Shown: piece after piece, positions 31,901 through 43,925 of the stretch
How the letters are laid out: every line of letters starts with the position of its first letter
Position numbering within the stretch: the first letter of the stretch is position 1
Origin: Hypholoma sublateritium FD-334 SS-4
Lineage: Eukaryota; Basidiomycota; Agaricomycetes; Agaricales; Strophariaceae
Direction of reading: 5' to 3'
NCBI GenBank assembly: GCA_000827495.1
Contig: KN817558.1
Coordinates: forward strand, 173,564-237,563
Length of the DNA: 64,000 bases
Made by a program: the position numbers and the translations under genes
The notes under the pieces: generated by a model
Seen by the model: the letters and a program-made list of their open reading frames with translations, nothing else
Told to the model about the DNA's origin: nothing
Database searches by the model: none

Positions 31901-34900
31901 GAGCACGGGCAGGTGCACGCCATTGAGACGACGGCCTGGGCTGGGGACTAAATAAATAGCCTGCATAGAGTAAGCACACATGATAACTCGATCGATGGGC
32001 TATCTGCGCCCGCCGTGAGTAGCCGCTCCATTCCACGGCGACCAAACGCACCCTCTTTTCGAAACCACCCCGGCACGCGCAGCCGGGTGGGCTGCACCGT
32101 CTGCGCAGGCGTGGATTGGGATTCGGGGCGTGGAGCAGAGGCACGCGGGACGGGCGTGCAGCTGCGGCATCGGCGCGCAGCGCCCATTTGGGTGCGCACC
32201 GAGATGTGCGTATCGGGGAGGGTGTGAGCGTGAGACGGAGGGCCGAGGCACGGCGCAGGGATAGGCGCCCGTCCCGATGCGGAAATAGGCACGCAGGGCA
32301 TGCAGCGCGAGCTGTACATATACAATCAGCTGTCAATTGGATAGGTCGGTCGTCATGCATCATGTTAAGCCAGGAAACGGTCAGTCACCGGGTACATGTC
32401 CAAATAGATTACTTTCATTCATCTGATCTTCGTTCAATGGTTTATTTGACAAAGACCTCAAAGGAATGGTTGTCATTTATTTATCTTTTATGAAGTGGAT
32501 TATTTGATGTTAAGGATTCTGATTGGCCACCGGCTATATATCCGGCCAGATAAGTCGGTATGATTTCTTTGTAGTTTATCTCAAATAAAGGAGCAAAGAG
32601 AAATCGAATAAAGACCGGTAAGCCAGCTTGTCAAGTGGATTTTTGTGGTCATACGCCGGGCTGTCACTGTGCACTGCTACGTAATTAGGTGGCTTGAGTC
32701 AATGAGGTGTTCAGTATTCGGTGATCAGTGTTAGAATTGGATAAGATGGGCCAATCATTCGAACGACTAGAATATGTTGTGGCACTCCATTTGACAGGCA
32801 ACCTTACGGGGCTTTACATGACGATGGTCCACCCAACTTGACAGCTGATTGACCGCCGTGATATGTATACAGTAAGTACATTGAGGGCACCGGCGCCCGG
32901 GCGCAGAGGGCGGTCCGCTATATCAATGATCCGGCCCCTCCTCCGCGTCTCCGCGCCCTTCTCTCCGAGGCTTCTCCCGCCCGCGGCGCGCGTCGCCCTC
33001 GCGACACGCGCGGGTGCAGATCCTGGGTGGCAGGCGAGGTGGTCCGCGCGGGGTCTGGGCTGCGAAGCGCGCATTTAGGATATCGTCGCAGACGCCGGTC
33101 TTCTAGATTCGCTTGGCGGTGAGTGTACTTATTGCTACTTGTAGGTGGTACTGGTTGATTTGTGAGATAGAAAACAATGGGCATAAAAAAAAGGAACCGA
33201 TTCCTGGCGTAGTTGGCCGGATTGGCGGTGAGGTCGAGAATGCCACCTGTCTGCGGCCGGCTGGTTAACTTCGGGCCCTTCGAGGCGTACCGCGGCGCTT
33301 TCTCGTGGCGCTCCCAGTCTTACCTTCACCGTCCGCGCTATTCCCCGCGACGCAGCGCAAGTGCACGTGAGAACACACCCCGCGTGCGCCGTGCGCGTGC
33401 GTCGGCGCGTCGGCGCCCCCCGTCAATGAGCGGCGGCAGGACCGGCGTCCACGTTCAGGGCCGAGCGCACTGTGCGCGCAGCGACGGCGGCTACGCGCAG
33501 CGCATTTACTGCGTTACGGGATTACGGGATTGTGCTGTTGTGCTGTTATATATGTAAGGACGTACGTAGGAAGCGGCGGCGGAGATAGCCCGCGCGCGGG
33601 GATTCGGCGATTGCAGTTTTGCAGTTTGTGTGCGCCTCGTCTGTGAGTACGGGAGATGCGCTGTGGCCGTCGACGTTTTGTGTTGCTCCAGTCGTCGGTG
33701 GCCCCGTTAAGAAGGTGGGGGGTTTAGTATCGGGTTTGACAATGCGCTTGTACGAGTGCGCGGGGGGTCAGCATGGGCTTTAAGCCCGTCGGTGGATGGG
33801 CGCCGGGGACGGCGCACGCCGTGATTCTTTTGGGGGGGTTGTGTACGTAGGCTGTGATAGGCTTGTGCTGGATGCTTACCCAGTGGAGGGCATTTCTGCG
33901 TTGTTTCTGCAATCGCCATGGGTAGTGAAGACCGCACGTACTGGAGGCCCGCTGCACATGTAATGTCCCACATACATATAAGGGGCGTGGGGTAACTATA
34001 ACTCTAATTACATTAAGTAACGCCTTCGCACCCAATCTTACGCGGCTGTCGGTGGTACATGTACACGTCGGATATGCTCTGCGGCGCGGCGAGCTTGTGT
34101 GGCGTTATCAATCTGAACGAGGCGGCGGCGGTGTGGGCTGGGCTTCATTTGTACTCTGGGGTTAAGTAATTTGAAATGCCGCGCGATGGGTTTGGGTGGT
34201 GACTACTTGTTATGTCTGCATCAGCGAGTTTGTGGGCGCGCTGATGTGCTGTGAGCAGCCGATGAGAGGGGTTGGGGGGTTTTTTTTTTCAGTGGATTTA
34301 GTTGCGATCGACGTTGGATCAACTGCAGAGCGCCTTCGGCATTTCATATCAACGGGCAACATGAAGTCTCAGCGCAACGCCAATCGTGCGCGCAGGTTAC
34401 TTATCTGATAATCATCGCCATTCATGCCCGTCGGCCCGGGACGGCTGCCATGTGCTGTGCCAGCTACAGCAGATGGATGGATGGATGGATGGATGCCTTG
34501 TACCGGCGTACATATGCACGTCGCGGCTGTATGTGTGCCGCCGAGCAGCGCGATGCTTGGCTGATGCGAACAGGCACAGCAGAGTGTGGTAATCGGCGTA
34601 GGGAGGGGAAGGGTGCGGATGCGCGGGGCCCCGCAGGTGCAGCGAGGTGTGCACGGGCGCTTGGGCCTGGGTGTGCGCTGCGCTGCGGGCGGCGCCGCGC
34701 GCCCGGGTGCTGGCCGCCCCGTGAACTCTATCCATGCAGGGACCCAGGCGGGTGGGCGGCACCCGCGTAAATATAGACAAAGTTGGGCTTCTCGCCCAAC
34801 GCGGAAATGCCGGCGGGATGCCCATATCGGGGTGGGGGATCGATCAATCGGGCGTGGGAGCGGCAGCGGGTGGGCGAGCTTCCAAGGACCAAGGGGGCTG

Positions 34901-34910
34901 CAGCGCAACG
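28955..34910. other. 6 kb intergenic region upstream of TUP1
   Basis: Long GC-rich stretch with many CpG-containing and alternating GCGC segments (30900-32300, 33280-33480) broken by AT-rich parts (32370-32800). Open frames up to about 140 codons occur on both strands but are those expected from GC-rich DNA and carry no recognisable motif. It probably contains the TUP1 promoter and untranslated leader. I found no RNA gene. Confidence 0.45.
34473..34494. repeat. ATGG microsatellite
   Basis: Five to six uninterrupted ATGG units about 500 bases upstream of the TUP1 start. Confidence 0.9.
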
Positions 34911-34920
34911 CTATAAAAGG
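34911..34920 (+). promoter_or_regulatory. TATA box of TUP1
   Basis: CTATAAAAGG, followed by a G run and a pyrimidine-rich CCCTTCCCCACC initiator-like stretch, 74 bases upstream of the ATG at 34994. Position and sequence fit a strong TATA element with a short leader. Confidence 0.65.
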
Positions 34921-34993
34921 GGGGGGTGCCATCACTTTTTCCCCTTCCCCACCACCCGCCCGCCGCCACACTACCCGCCCGCCCGCACGGACC

Positions 34994-37892
34994 ATGTCCG
35001 CCGCTAGCATGTATAATGTGAGTCTGGGTTTGGGGTGGGTGCTGGAAGGGTGGGTTGCTGACGTGTGTGTGGGTTGTAGCACCGCAACCTCCAGCCGACG
35101 GGCCCCCCGGGCGGCCCCGGCCAGGCGCAGCCCGCGCCGCCTGCGCCCCCGCCGTCGATGGGCGGCGCACCGCTCGAGCGCGAGCGGGACAGGGAGCGGG
35201 ACCGTGCGGAGAGAGACAGGGACCGCGAGAGGGAAAGAGACAGAGATAGAGACAGGGAGAGAGACAGGGAGCGAGACAGGGACCGCGGCGAGCGGGAACG
35301 AGAGCGGGAGCGCGGGCTGGGCCCGATGGTGGGCGTCGAGCGCGGGCTGGGGATGGCGCCCGACGCGCGCGGGATCGGGGGCGGGGGCGTGGGCGTCGAC
35401 CGCGCGGGCCTCGTGGGCGTCGCGGGGGCGGGGGCGGCGGTGGACGGGCGCGGGGTGATGATCGTGGGGGAGCGCGGCGCGGGCGGGGCGGCGATGCTCG
35501 AGCGCGGGGGCATGGAGCGCACGGCGATGCTCGAGCGCGGCGGCGGCGGCGGGATGATGGAGCGCACGGCGCGCCCGCGGCTCGACGACGCGCTCGACGT
35601 GATCCGCCAGGAGTACGAGGCGATGGCGCAGGAGGTCGGCGTCATGCGCGCCCAGCGCGACGACTACGAGGCGAAGCGTGCGTCCTTTCTGGTTTATCCG
35701 TGCGCGTGCTGACGATTCGCAGTGACCTCGCAGGTGAACGAGCTGAACATCATCCGGCAGTCGCTGTACGACCTCGAGGCGCAGCACAACAAAATCCGCC
35801 AGCACTACGAGGAGGAGATCGCGCGCGCGCGCGCAGAGGGCCGCGCCGCCGCCGCAGCGAGCGCCGCGCCCCAGGGCATCGCCTCGCTGGCGTCCTCCGC
35901 GGGCCCGAGTGGCCCCGGCGTCATCGGCGGCGCCCAGGGCATGCCGCCCACAATGGGCCCGGGCGGCACGCACCTCGGCGGCCCCGGCGGCCTCGGCATG
36001 GGCATGCAGGGCGTCAGCGCGCCCACAGGCATGTACAGCGAGCCGTACTACCCGCGCGACGGCCGTGAGCGCGAGCGCGATCGCGAACGGGACAGGGACC
36101 GCGAGCGCGAGAGGGACCGGGACCCGCGCGAGCGCGAGGTGCGCATGGTCGACCGCGAGCGCCTGGCGGACCGCGACGCGCGCATGCTCGACCGTGAGCG
36201 CGAGCGCATCGCCATGGGCGGCGCGGACCGCCTCGACCGCGAGCGCGACCAGGCCGCTGCCGCCGCCGCCGCGCGCATGGGCGCCGGGGCCGACCGCGAG
36301 CGCGAGCGCCTCGTCGACCAGCGCGACCCGAAGCGGCCCAAGGGGATCAAGACCGACCGACCGGGTTAGTCCGCGCATTTGTACTCTTTACCTACCCGAA
36401 ATGACGCTGCCGCGCAGACCACTTTTCGCCGTCGCTCGCGACCGGCCAGACGCCCAAGCTGCCGCCGCTGCCGCCGTCCGCGGGGCCGTCGCTCCAGGGC
36501 ATCGCCATCGCCGGCCCGGGTTTGCAGCCCCCGTCCGCGGGCGGGGGGCCGTCGGCCGGCAGCGCCGCGGGGCCCAGTGGCCCGGGCCCGGCATATGAGG
36601 GCGGCGCCCTCGGCCTCGTGCCCGTCAGCGCGGGCGCAGGCGCGCTCACGCCGACGCAGCAGAGCAGCTTCCCGGACGACCTCGACCCGCACAACGTCCC
36701 GCCCGAGTTCAAGAAGGAGGGCTCGGACTGGTTCGCGATCTTCAACCACAAGGTGAAGCGCGTGCTCGACGTGACGCTCGTGCACACGCTCATGCACGAG
36801 AGGTGCGTGCTGTATCTCATTACGTGAGCCAGGCTGATTCGGCGCAGCGTCGTGTGCTGCGTGCGCTTCTCGGCGGACGGCAAGTACCTCGCGACGGGGT
36901 GCAACCGCACCGCGCAGATCTACGACACCAAGACGGGGCAGAAGACGTGCGTGCTCGCAGACGACTCCGCGGGCAAGTCGGGCGACCTCTACATCCGCTC
37001 CGTGTGCTTCAGCCCGGACGGCAAGTACCTCGCCACCGGCGCGGAGGACAAGCAGATCCGCATCTGGGACATCGCGAAGAAGCGCATCCGCAACGTGTTC
37101 GACGGGCACCAGCAGGAGATCTACTCGCTCGACTTCTCGCGCGACGGGCGCCTCATCGTCTCCGGCTCGGGCGACAAGACCGCGCGCATCTGGGACATGG
37201 TCGAGGGCACGAGCAAGGTGCTCACGATCAACGACCCCGACTCGCTGAATAACGACGCGGGGGTGACGTCTGTGGCGATCAGCCCGGACGGGCGGTGGGT
37301 CGCGGCGGGGAGCCTGGACACGGTCGTGCGCATCTGGGACGTGGCGAGCGCGGTGCTCGTCGAGCGCCTGCGCGGGCACCGCGACAGCGTGTACAGCGTT
37401 GCCTTCACGCCCGACGGGCGCGGGCTCGTCAGCGGGAGCCTCGACAAGACGCTCAAGTACTGGGACGTCAGCGGGCTCGGCGCCTCCTCCGTCAAGTCGC
37501 GCAAGGAGGGCGCGGGCGCGGGCGCCGCACCCCCTGCGGGGCCCGGCGCGCGCAAGGAGGGCGGGGCGGGGGACAAGGCGAGCCAGTGCACGATGAACTT
37601 CACGGGGCACAAGGACTACGTGCTCTCCGTCGCGGTGTCGCACGACGGCGCGTGGGTCGTGTCCGGGTCGAAGGACCGCGGGGTGCAGTTCTGGGACGCG
37701 CACAGCGCGGTGGTGCAGTGCATGCTCCAGGGGCACAAGAATAGTGTGATCTCGATTGATCTGAGCCCCGCGGGGAATGTGCTCGCGACGGGGAGCGGGG
37801 ACTGGCAGGCGCGGATATGTGAGTGGTTTTTGGTTTTTGGTTTGGGGGGTGCTGATTTTGGAGTAGGGAGCTATAATACGGCTGCTGCGTAG
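34994..37892 (+). CDS. TUP1: Tup1-type general transcriptional corepressor
   Basis: Corepressor that with Ssn6/Cyc8 is recruited by DNA-binding factors to silence many gene sets. Exons 34994-35017, 35080-35677, 35723-36364, 36418-36802, 36848-37818 and 37867-37892 join in phase (881 residues). The Tup1 tetramerisation helix lies at about residues 180-255 ([19 protein letters not shown] ... [20 protein letters not shown]). Seven WD40 repeats fill the C-terminal half ([36 protein letters not shown]) and end ARIWSY. Unlike the usual Tup1, about 170 residues precede the tetramerisation helix, including a run of Arg-Glu/Arg-Asp dipeptides; a second such run lies in the linker (36060-36350). The last intron is 48 bases and free of in-frame stops. 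Long antisense frames across the gene are GC artefacts. Confidence 0.93.
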
Positions 37893-40447
37893 GCGCGGCT
37901 GCTACCTTTACCCTTACCCCTCCTCCCACCACCATCACCACCACCGCACCACCATCACCACTACCACCAACCATTAACACCCCCACCGCCGGCGCACCCC
38001 ATATCTGCGCCCGCCGCTGTATCGTACCGCCTATGTACCGCTGTATCCGCCCCGTCCGCGTCCGTGTTTTGCTAGCTACGCCTTTTCTCCTGTTTTTGTT
38101 TTTGTGTGCTTTCCGCCGTGTCTTCGCCCGCCCCACCCCCCCCATCGCCCCCTATCGCCGTTAAGTACATACATACACTGTATCGCTGTTCTGTTTGGGT
38201 ATGTACGGATCGACTGACTGATGTCTGTTGTCAATGCTTGCTTGTTTTTTGTGTGTGCGCGCGGGGGTTAGCGGTTGCTTGAGGGTTTGAAAGGAGGCTT
38301 GGATGCAGTTGACGGTAACGTTAAAGAAAGAAAGTGGAATGGAAGGCGGCCTCGCTTTGTCTTCTCGAGTCAGCACAACACACAGTGCGTTGCCGGCTGC
38401 GTCCAGGTTGGGTAGGTATGTACAGATCTGGCACTACCCAACGCTTGTTCTGCTGCGGCCGAGGCGGGTGGGCGCGCCGCCGCCGGGGTTGTGGAGCGTG
38501 GTAAGTAAGTACATATGCCATCGCGTGCGCGGTAGCCAGGCTGCGTGATACGTACGTGTACTGACAGGAAGTGCTTATTGTGACTCGTATGTGCTAAGTA
38601 AGTAAGTGTTAGTATGGAAGCGGATAGAGATGGGCCGCGGGGTTGGGAACAAGGCGGGTGTGGGCGCGCCGTGCGCCTTGTGCCGTGCCGCGTCGGGTGG
38701 GCTCTGAATGGGCAGTTGAGTTCTGAGATCTGAGTGGGCTGTTGTATTGCAAGAGCGCCCAGAGCGCCGCTGCGCGACGCAGGGTTTTCCGCGCGGTCGG
38801 GATTTGAGGGATAGATTAGGTTAAGGTTCGCCGCTGCATAATACACACTTGACATTGTGGAAAAAGGAAAAAGAAGATCCACACACACGCGCGCGCGCGC
38901 GCTTTGTAAGTATTTAGTGTGTCAGGCTAGAATCTATGTAGATGTCGTGAATTAGAACTTGGGAGAAGGCTTCTCGTGATAAACGTCGTTTGTTCGCCTC
39001 AGAGCTGGCATGGGCAATTAAAAGCTGGCTGGCGTGTCCGACGGGCACAGCCTGCGATTGCGATGAGGACACTTGACCGTCGCGTAAATTTAGCAGGCTC
39101 AGCCCCTCTCTGCGTCCGCCACTTGGCCCGTTGCGGCCCACGCATTGACACACCCCAAGCGTGAGTGCGCTGCGGCCACGCGTCCAATCGCGTTTCTTAT
39201 TTTACATTCGCACAGGTTTAGAGTAACTCTATTGAGGAAGACGCGGCGGCCTAAGCACCTGCCGGGCAGGCCCAGAGTCGCCCGGCACGCTATTCAAATT
39301 CAATTGTCGCCACGCCGTCCGTCCATTTTTTCGTATTCCAGAATCGCGGTGCGACTGGGCGCCGTCGACGTCATTCGAAGGCAGACAATTAATAACGCCT
39401 CTGTCGGTGGAGATGCGCCCCGCTGCGCACGCTTCTTCGCGCTGGGAATAGACGGCGCCGCGTGCCAGGCGGCGGCCTTCCGCTGGGAAGCTGGGAAGCA
39501 GAAGACGTACGCTCGTATCGCACGCCGCGGTATAAATACATACATACGCCCGCTATGAATGGGTCCACAGCCACGCGCGGTTCTGGCGTGGGCGCAGGGG
39601 CAGGTCAGGCTCTGGGCCTGGGGGATCTGGGTGCGAAGCGCGGTGTGCGATTTGTGAATTTGACTTTTCGATATGTATGGGGAAGTGCAGCCGTATGCCT
39701 TTGTTGACTGCCGCCGTGCGAAAGGGTCGCCGTACCTGCGCATGGGGTGATATGGCGGCCCGCGCGTGATGACAGAGAGGGGCGCGCATGGCGCGCGCGG
39801 TGCGGTGCGCAGGGTGCATCGGCGAGAGGTAAATCGGCGAGCACGCGGTCGTGCAGAAGATTATTCTCTTTGATTTTGATCATGGGCCAGTGCATGGAGC
39901 TTGGGAGTGTGTTCGGGTGATTCAAACGATGTTCGATTAGAATCGCAATCGGCACGCCAAACACCAATCAGCTCTTGCGTGAAATAAGTATCGGTATACT
40001 TACCAGGACGTGGGTGGAGCGCTGGAGCTCTTGCCGACGTTTAACGGTGTTATCACGGTGCCCGTTGACCGCCGACATTTTGTTGATGACGCGGGCAGTG
40101 AGTGCAGAACCTCGCCGAGCAGTGCTGAGGTTGTGCTGAGGTGATATTGGCCAGTAGTCTTCAAACCCCTGATTCGAGCTGCAAAGGTCACAAGGGGTTT
40201 CTTGGGAGGGATTAGCGCGTGCTTGTACCGGCTACGAAACGCGGCGGTTCGTTGTGAAGTGGCGACGCTGCGTCGCTGGCTGCAGGCGGAGGCAACGGCT
40301 CGGCGGGCCGGGCATGAGACCGCCGCCGCACACCAGACGGCGGCCCGCGCACTGCGTCAACTGATCTCTGCTTGCAACACACATGTTATAAAGCCTTTCG
40401 AAACATGGAAGTGCAACCGCTGCTTTATCCCTCACACAATCAGTGCC
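37893..40447. other. 2.5 kb intergenic region
   Basis: Starts with the TUP1 3' untranslated region (CACCAC-rich, 37918-37970). It includes an alternating CA/CG tract at 38879-38902. A TATA-like GGTATAAATACATACATACG lies near 39530, and possible lgd1 promoter sequence, with GTTATAAAGC near 40384, lies at the right end. No supported gene. Confidence 0.45.
38879..38902. repeat. Alternating CA/CG dinucleotide tract
   Basis: Purine-pyrimidine alternation ACACACACGCGCGCGCGCGC, a simple repeat able to adopt Z-form DNA. Confidence 0.9.
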
Positions 40448-42346
40448 ATGGTCAAAATCACTGGCTATAGAACGCACGGTAAGCACTATCCGATAGAGCT
40501 CGTACAAGTTTTTGATCTGACTGGCTCCACCCTGCAGATGTGCGTTTTCCGACATCACTGACGGGCGATGGAACGGATGCGATGTTAGTCGCTCAGTGTT
40601 CCAGTCAGCATGCTAATCAGGGTGATCACTATCTAGGAATACTGATTGCGACTACTCGTCTGCATACGTTGTCCTGCTCACCGACTCGGACTTGACGGGC
40701 TACGGGATGACTTTCACCATTGGCCGCGGAAATGATATTGCAAGTGCCATTTCCGATCTCTCGGGTATTGGCTCACGAAACAATACGTAGGTATGCAGCG
40801 CAATCAAAGAGGTGGCCAATCGTCTGGTGGGCAAGGACACTGAGGCCCTCTTTGCCGATATGGGCAAGACGTGGGACTACATGATGGCCGACCCCCAGCT
40901 GCGCTGGTGCGTCGGTTCGAATATGCCCCATAAACGTATCCCTGAAATAGATGCACAGGATCGGTCCCGAAAAGGGCGTGATCCACATCGCGTCAGGCGC
41001 AGTGAACAACGCGGTGTGGGACATGTACGCGCGCTCGCGACAAAAGCCCCTGTGGAAGCTCGTCGTCGACTTCACGCCGGTACGCCTGACTGTTTTATGC
41101 ATGGCAGAACTCTCACCCGTGATTAGGAGGAGCTCGTGCGTTCCGCAGCGTTCCGGTACATCTCCGACGCGATCACCAAGGACGAGGCGCTCGCGATGCT
41201 CAAGGAGCGAGAGGCGGGCAAAGCCGAGCGCGAGGCGACGGTCCGCGAGCTGGGGTACCCCGCATACGTCACCTCGGCCGGCTGGCTGGGGTACACGGAC
41301 GAGAAGGTCGCGCGCCTCACGAAGGAGGCCGTCGCCGCCGGGTTCAACCACTTCAAGATGAAGGTCGGCGCGGACCAGGCGGACGACCTGCGCCGCGGGA
41401 CGCTCATCCGCTCGATCATCGACGACCCGCAGTACCTGCCTGCGGGCGTACCGCCGCGCGATCCTGCCGGCGCGGACCTCCAGGGCAAAAATGCGGGCCC
41501 AACGGGCGCGGTGCTCATGATCGATGCGAACCAGGTGTGGGACGTGCAGCAGGCGATCGACTACGTGAAGGGGCTCGAGGAGATTAAACCTTGGTGTGTC
41601 TGACTGCGCACTGCACGCGACGAGATCGCGACTAATGCCGCGCACAGGTTTATCGAGGAGCCGACGGCGCCAGACGACATCCTCGGGCACGCGGCGATAC
41701 GCGCGGCGCTGAAACCGCACGGGATTGGCGTCGCGACGGGCGAGCACGCGCACAACAGGATGGTGTTCAAGCAGCTGCTGCAGGCCGCCGCGATTGATGT
41801 CGTGCAGATTGATTCGTGCCGCCTCGCGGGCGTCAGTGAGGTGCTCAGCGTGCTGCTCATGGCGGCCAAGTGCGTTCCACTCCTTCCTCATGGACCCGCA
41901 CGATCTGACGGCGCACCGCCAGATTCGGAGTTCCCGTCTGCCCCCACGCGGGAGGCGTTGGTCTGTGTGAATATGTCATTCATCTCAGGTAGGCTTAGCG
42001 TCGGGCGTTGGCTGCATGCGGCCCGCCGACGGGATGCTGATGCTGATTGTGATGACACAGTCTCATCGACTACATCGCCGTATCCGGAACGATGGAGCGC
42101 AACGTGCTCGAGTTCGTCGACCACCTGCACGAGCACTTCGTCACGCCGTGTTCAATCAACGCGCGCGGGCGGTACAACGTCCCAACAAATCCGCTCGAGG
42201 GATACAGGTATGTAAAACGCACTATTTTTCGGGTATTTTCCAACCGTTGGCCTAGCATCGAGATGCATACGGCGAGCATCGCGGAGTACGAGTGGCCAAA
42301 TGGGACGTATTGGCAAGGTAGAAGGGCGGAGCTGGAGCCAAATTAG
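40448..42346 (+). CDS. lgd1: L-galactonate dehydratase (enolase superfamily)
   Basis: Dehydrates L-galactonate to 2-keto-3-deoxy-L-galactonate, the second step of fungal D-galacturonate catabolism. Ten exons join in phase (40448-40478, 40538-40583, 40637-40739, 40791-40906, 40959-41079, 41127-41593, 41648-41869, 41923-41988, 42061-42207, 42256-42346) to 469 residues, close to the family's about 450. Superfamily landmarks are present: [13 protein letters not shown] in the capping domain, HFKMKVG with the catalytic Lys, MIDANQ and [10 protein letters not shown] with metal ligands, GVATGEH, and CPHAGGVGL with the catalytic His. The exon near 41430-41510 adds about 20 Pro/Gly-rich residues not expected in ascomycete relatives. 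One intron uses a GC donor. L-fuconate dehydratase is the main alternative, since the two share a fold. Confidence 0.9.
40740..40790 (+). other. GC-AG intron in lgd1
   Basis: Exon 3 ends at 40739 (GATATT) and the intron starts GCAAGT and ends ACGTAG. Joining restores the conserved [11 protein letters not shown] stretch in phase; no GT donor nearby does so. Confidence 0.75.
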
Positions 42347-43757
42347 AAATGCGCCGACGTGTTGCCAATTTGATCCGGCGTCCGAGGTACGGGCTCTAGA
42401 GGCTGATCCGTCGCGTTTCTTTGTTCTTTGTCTTTTGTTAGACGTCAATCAACTCTTTCAGAGGACGTCCACTCAATCAGTGTGCACATGGGCTCGTACG
42501 ACGGTAGATCTAATGCAGTGATAAAGGAGGCAGTGATCCTCAATGGATTTGCTATGCCGCGTAAACTTCTCTTTCTAAGTTTATGTTTTCAAGCTCTAAG
42601 AATACAATCTTCCTTGGTCCTCTTTAAATAGCAGGTCACGAATGATTTAAACACCGCTTTCCTTTTTTTTTTTGATAATTCCGTATCTCTGTCCACCAGT
42701 AGTATCCAGCTGTATACTAATCGGAGACTTTAGCGGGAGCTGCCTAAGCTATGCAGTGACCGTAGCCTCGCTGAAACGAACATTGACCACGGCGGCCACT
42801 CGGATTGGTCTTATGGGCTCACATACAGACTTTTGTTTAGACATATCATTGAGATTGGAAGCCGTGGACCCCAAGTAGAGCCGCGGCTGAAGCGAATAAA
42901 GACGACTGGGGACGTCGGTGAAAGCAAATCGGAAATTGGGTTTTTTTTCATGGGAACTTCAAATTTTCAATGAGAATCCATCCCAAACGCTCAGTGTGCC
43001 AAGCACAGCGGTTGCAATGATTACTCTCCCCGAGCTGATGAATAATATACAATCAAGCAAATAGACTACCTCCGAACTTCAAAGGTGTGCTCATGCAAAA
43101 CTATTGCAACGAGGGGTTATCCGGTGCAGCTGCCCTCAAACGGGGTGGAATCACTGGAATGGAAGGCAAATCGCTTCCAGCCTCCGCACGGCGTCTAATT
43201 GTCTACATCTCAACTAATAATATACAAAGTATATCTAGATTAACTCAGCCGTCCACAAACATTAGATAATGAGCATAAGACCTGCCTGGGGATGCACACA
43301 CGGCGCCCACAAAGTCGACAAAGACAACAGCTGCCTATTTGCCGGCCGCGTCGGGATTTATAGTAGTTTGTTGGTAGCATAACGATGAGAACTCGAGCTA
43401 GACTTTGCTGGCTGGATAGGTCTGTGCTACAAAGAGCGCTCACTGTTCCGATGTGATCACCAATCACGCAATCTTCACTGTATAGCTTGTGTGTCGCGTT
43501 TGATTATCACAATCAAGAACTAAAGTAAGCCACATAGATGATGGAAGGATCGCGTAAGGAAGGTGACATCTGATCACTTTGACATCGGAGAGCGCGAACC
43601 TGAGCCGCGTCACCGTGACCTCCTTGTTTTCGCAATTGTTACTGAACGCACCACGTTTCCCAGCGGACAAAACAGGAACCCTTGTGTTCTCGCTGATGAT
43701 CTCCCTCTTTTGTTCCATCCTTTGATGAGTCGATTCATGCAACATAGGGAGGACGCG
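42347..43757. other. 1.4 kb intergenic region
   Basis: AT-leaning DNA with short open frames only. It probably holds the lgd1 3' end and the promoter of the 43926 gene. Nothing else recognised. Confidence 0.45.
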
Positions 43758-43760
43758 TAT

Positions 43761-43770
43761 GTATATAAAG
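43761..43770 (+). promoter_or_regulatory. TATA box of the 43926 gene
   Basis: GTATATAAAG, 156 bases upstream of the ATG at 43926, followed by a pyrimidine-rich stretch (TTTCTCTTTTTTTC) typical of fungal leaders. Confidence 0.55.
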
Positions 43771-43925
43771 CATGTTCGCACTCAACATGCTACCAAGTGT
43801 CCACTCCCCAAGCCAACTTCTTCATTCGCATCCTTGCACGGTCAAGGCTTTCTCTTTTTTTCTTCATCTATCTCTAACGACCTCACTAATTACTCGGACG
43901 GGCTCCACTAATATCGCGAACTACT

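Noticed and set aside
31220..31923. Several 98-139 codon frames in GC-rich DNA upstream of TUP1
   Set aside because: Frames are open on both strands at once, as expected from GC-rich DNA; no motif, splice signal or start context.
34369..37736. Very long minus-strand open frames (669 and 456 codons) opposite TUP1
   Set aside because: They mirror GC-rich TUP1 codons, give Ala/Arg/His/Val-biased low-complexity protein, and conflict with the strong plus-strand Tup1 model.
40773..41891. 372-codon minus-strand frame opposite lgd1
   Set aside because: It spans lgd1 introns and exons alike and has no domain, and the plus strand encodes a conserved enzyme.
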